DNA from: Ilumatobacter sp.
Lineage (GTDB): Bacteria; Actinomycetota; Acidimicrobiia; Acidimicrobiales; Ilumatobacteraceae
Reading direction: 5' to 3'
DNA length: 52,419 bases
NCBI GenBank assembly: GCA_007693335.1
Contig: REDU01000065.1
Span: forward strand, 1 to 52,419
Below are positions 1 to 10,041 of this stretch, piece after piece. The notes under the pieces are model-generated. The model did no database searches and was not told where the DNA came from. It saw nothing but the letters and a program-made list of their open reading frames with translations. Position numbers and translations under genes: made by a program. Position 1 is the first letter of the stretch, and each line of letters begins with the position of its first letter.

Positions 1-36
1 AACCCGGCAGGACCGCCCGATCGGCGCGGACATTTC
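1..36. repeat. 50-bp palindromic repeat, copy 1 (truncated by window edge)
   Basis: This is the right-hand part of the dispersed 50-bp element. It begins with the core AACCCGGCAGGACCG and ends in GCGGACATTTC, a one-base variant of the usual GCGGACAGTTC arm. The left arm lies outside the window. It aligns base for base with the 3' 36 nt of the copy at 17982-18031. Confidence 0.7.
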
Positions 37-50
37 GAGGCGAGCCCGAC

Positions 51-100
51 GAACTGTCCGCGCGAAACCGGCAGGTCCGCCCGGTCACCACAGACAGTTC
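51..100. repeat. 50-bp palindromic repeat, copy 2
   Basis: The element starts GAACTGTCCG and ends GACAGTTC, so its outer arms can pair. The inner ACCGG...CCGGT can form a second helix. It lies 20 nt beyond the stop codon of the minus-strand aldo/keto reductase, the same position relative to a gene 3' end as the other copies. Confidence 0.85.
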
Positions 101-119
101 GTCAGCCGGATCGTCACGG

Positions 120-1013
120 TCAGATGCGTTCGAGGGCGGCGCCGTCGAACAGCGGGGTCACGCCGAAGCGCTCGGCATCGGCGACCATCTCATCGGCGGT
201 CGGTCGGGAGAGGTCGGCCTCGGCGGCATCGAACACGAGCGGCAGCAACCGGGCGTCACTGGAGGTGTTGAGGAAGACCCGAGGATCGGAGAGCACGAAT
301 CGCACGGCCCGGGCGACAGCATCGGGATCGGTCAGTGGCTCGTACCAGCTGAAGTGTCCGTTCGGACCGTCGGACCAACGTCGCCGGGCGATCGACTTGA
401 TCGTCTGGACCGCGATCGACCGCTCGACACAGGTCGCCAGCAGCGCCTCGTACTCCGAGGCGTACTCGGGGAGACCGAGCAGTGCGTGGTTGCAGGGCAG
501 CAACACCGAGTCGAAGTCGAAGCGTTCGAGACTGCGGCGATGCATCGCGGCGATCCGCAGCCCGTGACCGGTCACGCCCATGAATCGCACGAGCCCCTCG
601 TCGCGAGCCCGTGACAACGCGTCGACGGCGCCATCGGGGCCGAAGGCCGTCGCCCACTCGTCGGGTTCCACCAGGTTGTGGAGCTGGATCAGATCGACCT
701 GGTCGACCCCCATCCGCTCGAGCGATCGCTCGAGTTCGGCGCGGGCGGCCCCACCGGTGCGCTCGCCGGTCTTGGTGGCGAGGAAGACCTCCGACCGGTG
801 ATCGGCCAACCACGGACGGAGGCGATCCTCGGACCCGCCGTACGACGCGGCCGTGTCGATGTGGTTCACACCACGCCCGGCCACGAGGTCGAGGGTGGCA
901 TCGGCCCGCTCCTGACTCATCCCGCCCAGCGCCGCGGCACCGAAGATCACCCGGGTGGAATCGTGACCGGTCCGGCCGAAGAGGGCACGTGGGATCATGT
1001 CCCGACGGTACAC
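120..1013 (-). CDS. Aldo/keto reductase family oxidoreductase
   Basis: A 297-aa NAD(P)H-dependent aldo/keto reductase of unknown substrate. The barrel signatures are visible: IDTAASYGGSE carries the catalytic Asp and Tyr, ATKTG the Lys and LIQLHN the His, giving the family's D-Y-K-H set. GTG at 1013 follows a purine-rich GGGGCGG stretch. ATG at 998, five codons in, is the alternative start and gives the more typical N-terminus MIPRALFGRTG. It is last in a minus-strand run behind an acyl-CoA synthetase and a GNAT protein, with a 10-nt gap to the latter, so the three are probably co-transcribed. No shared pathway is evident. Confidence 0.88.
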   Translation of the reverse strand: MYRRDMIPRALFGRTGHDSTRVIFGAAALGGMSQERADATLDLVAGRGVNHIDTAASYGGSEDRLRPWLADHRSEVFLATKTGERTGGAARAELERSLERMGVDQVDLIQLHNLVEPDEWATAFGPDGAVDALSRARDEGLVRFMGVTGHGLRIAAMHRRSLERFDFDSVLLPCNHALLGLPEYASEYEALLATCVERSIAVQTIKSIARRRWSDGPNGHFSWYEPLTDPDAVARAVRFVLSDPRVFLNTSSDARLLPLVFDAAEADLSRPTADEMVADAERFGVTPLFDGAALERI

Positions 1014-1023
1014 CCGCCCCGGA

Positions 1024-1617
1024 TCAGGCGGAACCGACGGTGCGCATCACCTGGTAGACCCGCGATCGTTCGAGTCGGTCGGGAGTGGACGGCAGGTCGA
1101 CCCGTATCGACGCACTCCCCGGCTCTCCCGGCATCACCTCGGCGCCCGCCGCACGGAGCCTGTCGAGAAGATCATGGTTCTCCCACATCACATCGGCCAC
1201 GAACGTGTCGATGCCGCGCTCGAGTGCCATCGCGACCAGCTCGGTGAGCAGCAGCGTGCCGATGCCCCGGCCCTGGTGGGGGTCGAGCACCGTCACCGCC
1301 GCCTCGGCCGTGGTCGGGTCGTCGCGCCGCCGGGCGTAACGCGCGATACCCACACCTGGTGCACCCGGCTCGTCGGCCAGCGCTGCCACGATCGCGACAC
1401 GGTCGTGCTGGTCGACATCGAGCAGGTGATCGAGCAATCGCGCCGACAGGTGCTCGGGTGCCGAGACGAACCGCAGCCGCCGCGACAATGCCGAGAGCTG
1501 GCCGTACCGCTCCGTGAGCTCGGCACGATCCTCGGGCACGAGCGGGCGCACCACCACCCCGGTGCCGTCGCGGAGGACCCGCTCGCGCACCACCGGTCGA
1601 GCAGGATCGTCGTCCAT
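1024..1617 (-). CDS. GNAT-family N-acetyltransferase
   Basis: A 197-aa protein with one GNAT domain. The acetyl-CoA-binding motif A is VLDPHQGRGIGTLLL (Q/R-x-x-G-x-G), near residues 115-130. The first half (VRPLVPEDRAEL, then LSRRLRF and LLDVDQHDRVAIVA) resembles the GNAT module at the N-terminus of the fusion protein at 44529-47060, so the two are likely paralogous acyltransferase domains. Here the domain stands alone between an acyl-CoA synthetase (15-nt gap) and an aldo/keto reductase (10-nt gap). By analogy with bacterial Pat-type enzymes it could modify the neighbouring synthetase on a lysine, but this is inference from proximity only. Confidence 0.85.
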   Translation of the reverse strand: MDDDPARPVVRERVLRDGTGVVVRPLVPEDRAELTERYGQLSALSRRLRFVSAPEHLSARLLDHLLDVDQHDRVAIVAALADEPGAPGVGIARYARRRDDPTTAEAAVTVLDPHQGRGIGTLLLTELVAMALERGIDTFVADVMWENHDLLDRLRAAGAEVMPGEPGSASIRVDLPSTPDRLERSRVYQVMRTVGSA

Positions 1618-1632
1618 GGGGGCCTGGCCGGC

Positions 1633-3426
1633 TCAGCGCGTGTAGATCGCGTCGATGACCCCGGCGTACGACTTCTCGACCGTGCCACGCCGCACCTTCA
1701 GCGTGGGGGTGAGCTCGTCGGACTCGATCGTGAGCTCTCCGGGGAGGATCACGAACTCCCGGATCGACTCGGCACGCGACACCGACTCGTTCGCAGCGTC
1801 GATCGCCTGCTGAACCTCGGCGCGCAGCTCCGGATCGTCGACCGATTCGGCCACGGTGACGCCCGCCTTGCCGTGCGCGTCGGCCCAGCGCTCGAACGCG
1901 AGCTCGTCGACGGTGACGAGCGCCGAGACGAACGGTCGCCCCTCGCCGATCACGACGGCCTGGCTCACGAGTGCTCCTGCTCGCACCCGGTCCTCGAGCG
2001 GAGCAGGTGCCACGTTCTTTCCCGCCGCCGTCACGATGAGCTCCTTCTTGCGACCCGTGATGCGCAGGTAGCCATCGGCGTCGAGCTCACCGACGTCGCC
2101 GGTGCGGAACCAGCCGTCGTCGAATGACTCAGCGGTGGCAGCATCGTGCTTCCAGTAGCCCGAGAACACCTGAGGACCCTTGGCGAGGATCTCCCCGTCG
2201 TCGGCGATGCGGATCGCGGTACCGGCCACCGGGCGACCAACGGTTCCCGGCTTCCAGGTGCCCGGGGCGTTGATGGTGAGCGTGGGGCTCGTCTCGGTGA
2301 GCCCATAGCCCTCGTAGATGTCGACCCCGATGCCGGCGAAGAAGTGCGTCAACCGTTCGCCCAACGGGCCGCCGCCGCTGAACGCGAAGCGCAGGTTGCC
2401 ACCGAACGCCGTTCGGATCTTGCCGTAGACGAGCTTGTCGAACACCTTGTGCTGCACCGCCACGAATGGTGACACCTTGCCGGCCGTGCGCTGCTCGGAC
2501 CAGCGCGTTGCCACGGCGGCAGCCTTGTCGAAGATCTTCCCTTTCCCATCGGCAACCGCCTTCTGCCGAGCACCCTCGAACACCTTCTCGAAGATCCGGG
2601 GCACGGCCGCGATCACGGTCGGCCGGGCGAGCGGGAACTCCTCGGCCAGCTTCGTCACGTCGGTCGCGAAGGCGCACCGCATCCGCTGCTCGATACCGAA
2701 CAACACGTAGCCCTTGGTGAGCACGTGGGCGAGGGGGAGGAACAGCATCCCCGACTCGTCGGGCTGGAGCGCCGGGCCGACGGCCAGACCACTCTGACGC
2801 ACGTTGATGCGCAGGTTCCGGTGGGTGAGCACGCACCCCTTGGGCCGACCGGTGGTACCCGACGTGTAGATCACCGTGGCGAGATCGTCGGCCCGGAGCG
2901 CCGCGATCCTGTCGGTGATCACCGACGGGTCGACGTCGGCACCACGGCGCACCAGCTCACCCTCGGCGTCATGATCGATCGCCAGCACCTCACGGCACTC
3001 CGGCATCCCACCACGCACCGCATCGGCCGCAGCGAGCATCTTGTCGTTCTCGACCAGCAGCATCACCGCACCGCTGTCGCTCACGATCCACTGGATCTGC
3101 TCGGCCGACGAGGTGTCGTAGATCGGGACCGTCGCCCCACCGGTGGCCAGGATCGCGAAGTCCATGAGCAACCACTCGAGGCGGGTGCCGGCCATCAGCG
3201 CCACCCGGTCACCAGGGTTGACACCGGCCGCGACGAGGCCGCGCGCCACCGCCTCGACCCGAGCGACGAAGTCGCCCACCGAGACGTCGGTGAACGATTC
3301 GCCGGATCTCACCGCGAAGATCGGCCGATCGGGCGTCTCGGCGGCGAACTCCAGCAGGGGTGCGAGGAGGTGAGCGTCGTCAGGGAGCGGTTCGAGCGGG
3401 ACACCGACAGCATTGGTCGTGGACAT
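1633..3426 (-). CDS. AMP-dependent long-chain fatty-acyl-CoA synthetase
   Basis: A 597-aa ANL-superfamily ligase that activates a fatty acid with ATP and CoA. The AMP-binding P-loop YTSGTTGRPKG is at residues 187-197, followed by the A5-type motif GYGLTETSPTL, the hinge region GWFRTGDVGELDADGYLRITGRKKE, seen here in two parts (GWFRTGDVG and ITGRKKE), and a late catalytic-Lys region (TPTLKVRR). Length and the RKKELI variant fit the FadD15-like long-chain class. The reading frame continues upstream to 3696, but the ATG at 3426 (MSTTNAVGVPL) matches the family N-terminus, and the extra segment is Arg/Pro-rich and unlike protein. It heads the three-gene minus-strand run. Confidence 0.9.
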   Translation of the reverse strand: MSTTNAVGVPLEPLPDDAHLLAPLLEFAAETPDRPIFAVRSGESFTDVSVGDFVARVEAVARGLVAAGVNPGDRVALMAGTRLEWLLMDFAILATGGATVPIYDTSSAEQIQWIVSDSGAVMLLVENDKMLAAADAVRGGMPECREVLAIDHDAEGELVRRGADVDPSVITDRIAALRADDLATVIYTSGTTGRPKGCVLTHRNLRINVRQSGLAVGPALQPDESGMLFLPLAHVLTKGYVLFGIEQRMRCAFATDVTKLAEEFPLARPTVIAAVPRIFEKVFEGARQKAVADGKGKIFDKAAAVATRWSEQRTAGKVSPFVAVQHKVFDKLVYGKIRTAFGGNLRFAFSGGGPLGERLTHFFAGIGVDIYEGYGLTETSPTLTINAPGTWKPGTVGRPVAGTAIRIADDGEILAKGPQVFSGYWKHDAATAESFDDGWFRTGDVGELDADGYLRITGRKKELIVTAAGKNVAPAPLEDRVRAGALVSQAVVIGEGRPFVSALVTVDELAFERWADAHGKAGVTVAESVDDPELRAEVQQAIDAANESVSRAESIREFVILPGELTIESDELTPTLKVRRGTVEKSYAGVIDAIYTR

Positions 3427-3555
3427 ACCCCCTACCCTGCCGTCAACCAGCGGACGGATCAAGGGCACAAGGTCCCGAGCCATCACCGAACCCCCGCCTG
3501 GATGACCACGGTCGGGCCACGGTCGGGCCACGGAAGTGGCGCTCCGGTGTTCCGG

Positions 3556-3590
3556 TAAGTTCGGGCGCGATGGAGGACATCGGCACATGA
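3556..3590 (+). promoter_or_regulatory. Putative leaderless promoter with six-codon leader ORF (MEDIGT) ahead of the GH65 gene
   Basis: TAAGTT (3556-3561) fits an actinobacterial -10 box (TAnnnT). Eight nt downstream an ATG at 3570 opens a six-codon ORF, MEDIGT, whose TGA (3588-3590) overlaps the GH65 start codon in ATGA. Upstream, GGTCGGGCCAC is tandemly duplicated at about 3510-3531, where an operator could sit. No convincing -35 is seen. The translational coupling is inferred from the overlap. Confidence 0.4.
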
Positions 3591-5914
3591 CCCGACTGAG
3601 CGACGAGATCCGCACCGACACCGGATGGGACATCATCGAGGACCGACACGTGGCCGATCGTGCCGTCACCATCGGGTCGAACTTCCTCGTGGGCAACGGG
3701 TACCTCGGCTACCGAGCCACCCGACCCGACCAGACGGCCGATGACTTCGTGGCCTGCACCGTGTCGGACACGTACGACATGGCCGATGGACGCTGGCGCG
3801 AACTGTGCAATGCCCCCAACGGTCTCCTGGTCGACCTCGCGCTCGACGGACGCCGCCTCCAGTTCTCGTCGAACCGCGATGCAATGGTGGCCCTCGACCT
3901 CCGCAACGGTCTCCACGAGCAGCGTTCCACCTGGACCACCATCGACGGCGGCGGCGTGGAGGTGACCGTACGACGCTTCGCCGGGCTCCACGACCTCCAC
4001 CTGCTCGGCCAGGAGCTGACCGTGGTGCCGCTCGACGAGGGCGAACTCGACGTGGTGGCCGGCATCGACGCCCGGGTCTGGAGCCTCAACGGGAACCACT
4101 TCTGCGCGAACGACGACGTCGAGGTGGGCGACGTGCTGGTCCACCAGGCGCTCACGGTCGAGCGCGGCACCTCCCTCGTGGTTGCCAGCCACACGACCGT
4201 CGACGACGTCCCCGGCAGCGAGGCGGAACGCCTGACCGACGACCAACGCATGGTCCGACGGTGGTCGGTGCCGATCACCGCCGGCGTCCCGGTGGTGATC
4301 ACGACCTGGTCCTCCGTGGCGTCCTCGAACGACATCGTCGAACCGATCGGGCACACGCTCGACTCGGTGCGCCGGGCGCGCGCCAACGGGTTCGAGGTCG
4401 AGCTGGGCGCCTCGGCCGCAGCCTGGTCGAGGTTCTGGGAACACTCCGACGTCCGCATCGAGGGCGACGTGCGAGCGCAGGCCGCGCTGCGGTTCTGCCT
4501 CTACCACAATCGCATCGCCACCCCGGCCCACAGCGACCGGCTACCCGTCGGTGCTCGCGGTCTCTCCTGCCAGGCCTATCAGGGAGCCGCGTTCTGGGAT
4601 CAGGAGATCTTCAACCTCCCGGCGTTCCTGTTCACCGAGCCCGACATCGCCCGCAACCTCCTCGTATACCGCTGGCGCACGCTCGATGGCGCCCGCCGCA
4701 AGGCGAAACGGCTCGGCTACGACGGCGCGTTCTACGCATGGATCAGTGGCGACACCGGTGACGAGTTGTGTCCCGACTTCTTCTTCGTGGACGTGCTGAC
4801 CGGCCGCCCCATCCGCAACCACTTCAACGACTGGCAGATCCACGTCAGTCCCGACATCAGCTACACCGTGTGGCGGTTCTGGAAGCTCACCGCCGACTGG
4901 GAGTTCATGGTCGACCACGGAGCGGAGATGCTGTTCGAGGTGGCCCGTTTCTGCCACTCGTTCGTGCTCTACAACGAACATCGTGACCGCTACGAGTGCC
5001 GCCAGCTGCTCGGACCCGACGAATGGCACGAGAACGTCCACAACGACGCCTACACCAACCACCTCGTGCACATGGCGCTCTCGCACGCCATCGACGCCAT
5101 CGCGCTGTTCGAGCGGCGCGACCCGGGAGCCCTCGACGCGCTGTTCGAACGGCTCGATCTCGATGAGAGCGACATCGAGGCCTGGCACCGGGTCCGCGAC
5201 AGGCTCCACCTCCCCGCACCCCACCCCGAGACCGGGGTGATCGAGCAGTTCGACGGCTTCTTCGACCTCGAGGAGTGCTGGCCCGAGGATCTCGACGACC
5301 GCGTGATCGACCACGGCGAGTACTGGGGCCACCCCAACGGCGTGGCCGTGTTCACCCAGGTGAGCAAGCAGCCGGCGGTGCTCCAGCTGTTCCACCTCGA
5401 CCACACGCTCCCGCTCGAGATCCAGGGGGCCAACTACTCGTACTACGAGCCGCGATGCGCCCACGGCTCGTCGCTCAGCCACTCGGTGCACGCACTGGTC
5501 GCCACCCGTCTCGGGTTGCTCGACGAGGCGTACCGCTACTTCTGGCAGACCGCCACGATCGACCTGCTGTCGACGTCGAAGGCGGTGGTGGGCGGCACGT
5601 TCATCGGCGGGATCCACACCGCGGCGTGCGGCGGCGCCTACCAGGCAGCGGTGTTCGGCTTCGGCGGACTCGACGCCCTCGAGGGCACGCTGGTGCTCAA
5701 CCCGCGGCTCCCACCCGAGTGGGAGGCGCTGGAGTTCGAGGTGGTGTTGCGGCGCCAGCGCGCCAGCGTCCGAGCTGAACAGCACCAGCTCACCGTCACG
5801 GCCGGCCACGGCAACACCGCCGCGATCCCGGTGCAGTGCCGCGACGACGCCGTGGTGCAGCTCGAGCCCGGCCGCTCACTGGTGCGGCCGGGCGATCACC
5901 ACCCCTGGATCTGA
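3587..5914 (+). CDS. Glycoside hydrolase family 65 disaccharide phosphorylase (maltose/kojibiose/trehalose-phosphorylase type)
   Basis: A 775-aa cytoplasmic enzyme that by family cleaves an alpha-glucoside with inorganic phosphate to glucose plus beta-glucose-1-phosphate. The GH65 signature GPDEWHENVHNDAYTNH is clear, with the general acid Glu at about residue 479. The C-terminal STSKAVVGG...GGIHTAACGGAYQ stretch matches the phosphate-binding loop that separates phosphorylases from hydrolases. An N-terminal beta-sandwich, an (alpha/alpha)6 barrel and a small C-terminal sheet domain account for the length. ATG 3587 was chosen because the MTRLSDEIR...W.I.E start matches the family; the earlier in-frame ATG adds 17 unconvincing residues. 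Which disaccharide it uses cannot be read from the sequence. No sugar transporter or beta-phosphoglucomutase lies next to it. Confidence 0.92.
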   Translation: MTRLSDEIRTDTGWDIIEDRHVADRAVTIGSNFLVGNGYLGYRATRPDQTADDFVACTVSDTYDMADGRWRELCNAPNGLLVDLALDGRRLQFSSNRDAMVALDLRNGLHEQRSTWTTIDGGGVEVTVRRFAGLHDLHLLGQELTVVPLDEGELDVVAGIDARVWSLNGNHFCANDDVEVGDVLVHQALTVERGTSLVVASHTTVDDVPGSEAERLTDDQRMVRRWSVPITAGVPVVITTWSSVASSNDIVEPIGHTLDSVRRARANGFEVELGASAAAWSRFWEHSDVRIEGDVRAQAALRFCLYHNRIATPAHSDRLPVGARGLSCQAYQGAAFWDQEIFNLPAFLFTEPDIARNLLVYRWRTLDGARRKAKRLGYDGAFYAWISGDTGDELCPDFFFVDVLTGRPIRNHFNDWQIHVSPDISYTVWRFWKLTADWEFMVDHGAEMLFEVARFCHSFVLYNEHRDRYECRQLLGPDEWHENVHNDAYTNHLVHMALSHAIDAIALFERRDPGALDALFERLDLDESDIEAWHRVRDRLHLPAPHPETGVIEQFDGFFDLEECWPEDLDDRVIDHGEYWGHPNGVAVFTQVSKQPAVLQLFHLDHTLPLEIQGANYSYYEPRCAHGSSLSHSVHALVATRLGLLDEAYRYFWQTATIDLLSTSKAVVGGTFIGGIHTAACGGAYQAAVFGFGGLDALEGTLVLNPRLPPEWEALEFEVVLRRQRASVRAEQHQLTVTAGHGNTAAIPVQCRDDAVVQLEPGRSLVRPGDHHPWI

Positions 5915-6118
5915 TCTCGGATCGAGAGCCATGGTCAGCCGCATCGCCGACGCATCCACGGGCCACCCCCGACCGAGCGCAGTCGGTGCAGAACCCTGCA
6001 CGGTTCGTTCACGCTGAGCGAGGGCGTCCGCGCTGCAGCTGGGGCGCATCCCCGCTGCGCCCCAGTTGCGGCCGAGGCGGCGCACGGTTGGAGCAGGACG
6101 ACCGCAGGAGGACGAACC
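5915..6118. other. Intergenic stretch with hairpins downstream of the GH65 gene
   Basis: I see no convincing gene here. It holds a small inverted repeat, GTGCAG(N4)CTGCAC at 5986-6001, and a stronger one described separately at 6035-6069. The following 6070-6105 leads into the ribosome-binding site of the small gene at 6119. Confidence 0.6.
6035..6069. terminator. Strong 14-bp hairpin, possible terminator or 5' regulatory stem
   Basis: GCAGCTGGGGCGCA (6035-6048) pairs with TGCGCCCCAGTTGC (6056-6069) through 14 positions, one a G-T wobble, around a 7-nt loop. There is no T-tract, so it would be a non-canonical terminator for the GH65 transcript. It could equally be a leader structure for the small gene 50 nt downstream. 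Confidence 0.5.
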
Positions 6119-6343
6119 GTGTTGGACAACACCCCGTTCGGAGTGAAATTGATCATCGACGACCACCTGGCCGACGTCGAGAGGAGAGCTGCCCTCTCGG
6201 CCACCATCCGCGACGAGCGCCGAGACCGGCGTGCCGCTCGCACCGCGCGTTGGGCCAGCGCACTCGGCCGGCTCCGAGCGCCGCGCCGCAAGGTGGTGGC
6301 GCAACCGATCGATGCACCGCCCGGCGCCACCGGCCCGAGCTGA
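6119..6343 (+). CDS. Small basic hypothetical protein
   Basis: A 74-aa ORF starting at GTG 6119, preceded by a near-perfect Shine-Dalgarno AGGAGG at 6106-6111 (7-nt spacing). That site is the main argument that it is real. The protein has a short ordered-looking start (LIIDDHLADVERRA), then an Arg/Ala-rich amphipathic stretch (RRDRRAARTARWAS) and a Pro-rich tail. There is no signal peptide, membrane segment or known motif. Small proteins of this shape (acidic N-terminus, basic helix) are common in Actinobacteria, but I do not recognise a family and assign no function. It sits alone in a gene-poor stretch between a sugar phosphorylase and EttA. Confidence 0.45.
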   Translation: MLDNTPFGVKLIIDDHLADVERRAALSATIRDERRDRRAARTARWASALGRLRAPRRKVVAQPIDAPPGATGPS

Positions 6344-6645
6344 GATCGCACTGACCGCCGGGGTGGGCCTCGTTCATGTGAGGGCGGCACGCGTCCAGGC
6401 GATGTCGAGAAACACCGACCCCACAGCCAGCCGCCGGCCGGCCGATTCGGCCTCGGCGAGGAGCCGCTCCGCAACGGCACGGTCGTCGTCAGCGCCACGA
6501 GTGAGGGGGCCCTGAGCGGAGAGACGATGCGATTTCGGGTTCCGGCGATCGCCTCGGGCGCGGGTCCATCCTGAGTTGGTGGCCGACGCTGACCTGTGGG
6601 TGACCGACAACCGCCACGACCGCCCCCGGTAGCCTGGGCCACGTC
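6344..6645. other. Gene-poor stretch upstream of ettA
   Basis: No confident gene. On the minus strand, 6374-6493 reads as a high-GC3, protein-like tail (AVAERLLAEAESAGRRLAVG, then SVFLDIAWTRAALT and stop), but upstream of it the frame degrades and lacks a good start, so it may be a decayed gene end. TAGCCT at 6630-6635, ten nt before the ettA ATG, is a plausible -10 box. Confidence 0.4.
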
Positions 6646-8346
<1,701 letters not shown>

Positions 8347-8365
8347 GTCCGTTCGGTCTGACCCC

Positions 8366-9160
8366 GTGACCGCTCCCCCGCCCGTGGGCGACACCGACAC
8401 CACGGTCGGACGTGCACCCGAGACCGACGCCGAGCTGGCGATCAGGCTGGCGGTCGAGGCCGGACGCGGGCTGGTCGACCTGCGCGAACGGATGTGGGCC
8501 GCCGGATCGCACTCGTGGCAGGTGATGGACGGTGGCGACGCCGCCAGCCAGCGGTTCCTCGAGGACGAGCTCTCCGCACTCCGTCCCGACGACGCCGTGC
8601 TGTCAGAGGAGGGCCTCGAGGACCCTCGACGCTTCGATGCCGACCGGGTGTGGATCATCGACCCGCTCGACGGCACCCGGGAGTTCGGTGAGCCCGGGCG
8701 CCACGACTGGGCGGTGCACATCGCCCTGTGGGACCGCGACCACTTCGCCGCCGCCGCCGTGAGCCTGCCGGCGATGGGCATGGTGCTCGCCACCGATCCG
8801 CCACCACCGATGCCGACGGTCGAACGCGAGCGCCCCCGTCTGATCACCTCGCGATCACGAGCGCCGCACGCCGCCGTGATCGTGGCGCACGAACTCGGTT
8901 GCGACGCCGTTCGCCTGGGCTCGGCGGGCGCCAAGGCGATGGCCGTGGTGCTCGGCGAGGCCGACATCTACCTCCACGACGGCGGCATGTACCAGTGGGA
9001 CTCAGCGGCACCGGCGGCGGTGGCCCAGGCGGCCGGTCTCCACACGAGCCGGATCGACGGCTCCCCTCTCGTCTACAACGACCGTGACCCGTGGCTGCCC
9101 GACTTCATCGTGTGTCGGCCCGAGTACGCCGAGCCCGTGCTCTCGGCGCTGTGGGGCTGA
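8366..9160 (+). CDS. cysQ: 3'(2'),5'-bisphosphate nucleotidase / inositol-monophosphatase-family phosphatase (CysQ-like)
   Basis: A 264-aa Mg-dependent, Li-sensitive-type phosphatase. In the CysQ subgroup it removes the 3'-phosphate from PAP, a by-product of sulfate assimilation. The metal-binding motifs are present: LSEEGLED supplies the acidic pair, VWIIDPLDGTREF matches the DPxDGTxxF signature, and YQWDSAAPAAVAQAAG is the C-terminal WDxAA motif. GTG 8366 gives the natural N-terminus; reading frame upstream of it overlaps ettA and is not protein-like. It overlaps the next gene by 10 nt, which implies coupling. The exact substrate (PAP versus inositol phosphate) is not proven. Confidence 0.85.
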   Translation: MTAPPPVGDTDTTVGRAPETDAELAIRLAVEAGRGLVDLRERMWAAGSHSWQVMDGGDAASQRFLEDELSALRPDDAVLSEEGLEDPRRFDADRVWIIDPLDGTREFGEPGRHDWAVHIALWDRDHFAAAAVSLPAMGMVLATDPPPPMPTVERERPRLITSRSRAPHAAVIVAHELGCDAVRLGSAGAKAMAVVLGEADIYLHDGGMYQWDSAAPAAVAQAAGLHTSRIDGSPLVYNDRDPWLPDFIVCRPEYAEPVLSALWG

Positions 9161-10032
9161 TCGAGGTGGACGCGACCGACCCGGCCCATCTCACCGCCAC
9201 CCGCTACGAGATCGACGGTCACGTCGCCACGGTGTTCCTCCATCGTCCCCATCGCCACAACGCATGGACCGGGAAGATGCATGCCGAGTACCGCTCGATC
9301 ATGGCGCATCTCGAGAACGATCCGGCCGTACGGGCCGTGGTGCTCACCGGCACACCCCCGGCGTTCTCGGTGGGTGGCGACAGCGATGCGCTGGCCGGTC
9401 ACGCCGAGCGTGGCGGCTACGACACCGGTCTCCCCGTCGAGATCGCCCGGCCGGGCCACGGGGTGCGGCCGGAGTTCGATCACGACTTCGCGTGGCACTA
9501 CGGGTTCCGTACACCGATCATCGCAGCCGTCAACGGCGCGTGTGCCGGCATCGCCCTCGCACTGGTCGCGTTCTGCGATCTCCGGTTCGGCGCCGCATCT
9601 GCGAAGCTCACCACCGCCGCGCCGAAGCTCGGACTTCCGGCGGAGTACGGCCTCAGCTGGACACTGCCGCGCCTCGTCGGCACCACCCGCGCCGCTGATC
9701 TGTTGCTGTCGGGACGCGTGGTGACGGTCGGCGACACGGCCGACTGGGGTCTCTGGAACGAGGTGCTCCCCGACGGCGAGTCGTGTCTGCGTCGAGCCCG
9801 CGAGTACGCCGTTCAGCTCGCGGCCACGACCGGTCCCGAGGCCGTACGCGCCACCAAACAGCAGCTCTACGCCGATCTGCTCCGCCACGACGTGGGCGCG
9901 TCGATCGACGACTCGAAGCGACGCATGCACGAGGCGATGGGCTCCGCCGAGTACCGCGAGGGCGTCGCGGCGCTGCGAGAGCGCCGCTCCCCCGACTTTC
10001 CCGATCCGACCCCCGTGAACCCGACCTCGTAG
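9151..10032 (+). CDS. Enoyl-CoA hydratase/isomerase family protein
   Basis: A 293-aa crotonase-fold protein. The oxyanion-hole segment AFSVGGDSDAL and the second loop NGACAGIALALVAFCDLRF are present, followed by GLPAEYGLSWTLPRLVG, where the family's catalytic Glu normally sits. A Glu occurs there (PAEYG), although its register is not certain. The C-terminal GPEAVRATKQQLYADL helix is typical of actinobacterial EchA proteins. The start overlaps the end of the CysQ-like gene (GTG 9151); GTG 9166 is an alternative. It likely acts in fatty-acid or other acyl-CoA breakdown. No other beta-oxidation gene is adjacent. Confidence 0.88.
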   Translation: MGLIEVDATDPAHLTATRYEIDGHVATVFLHRPHRHNAWTGKMHAEYRSIMAHLENDPAVRAVVLTGTPPAFSVGGDSDALAGHAERGGYDTGLPVEIARPGHGVRPEFDHDFAWHYGFRTPIIAAVNGACAGIALALVAFCDLRFGAASAKLTTAAPKLGLPAEYGLSWTLPRLVGTTRAADLLLSGRVVTVGDTADWGLWNEVLPDGESCLRRAREYAVQLAATTGPEAVRATKQQLYADLLRHDVGASIDDSKRRMHEAMGSAEYREGVAALRERRSPDFPDPTPVNPTS

Positions 10033-10035
10033 ACT
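10030..10035 (+). promoter_or_regulatory. Putative -10 box, leaderless promoter of the His-rich membrane protein
   Basis: TAGACT lies 6 nt before ATG 10042, the spacing expected when the transcript begins at the start codon. It overlaps the stop codon of the upstream hydratase gene, so the membrane-protein gene probably has its own promoter. Confidence 0.45.
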
Positions 10036-10041
10036 GTGACG

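Noticed and set aside
6374-6610. 78-codon minus-strand ORF as an intact gene
   Set aside because: The C-terminal 40 codons look protein-like, but the first half does not and no ribosome-binding site is seen; kept only as a possible remnant.
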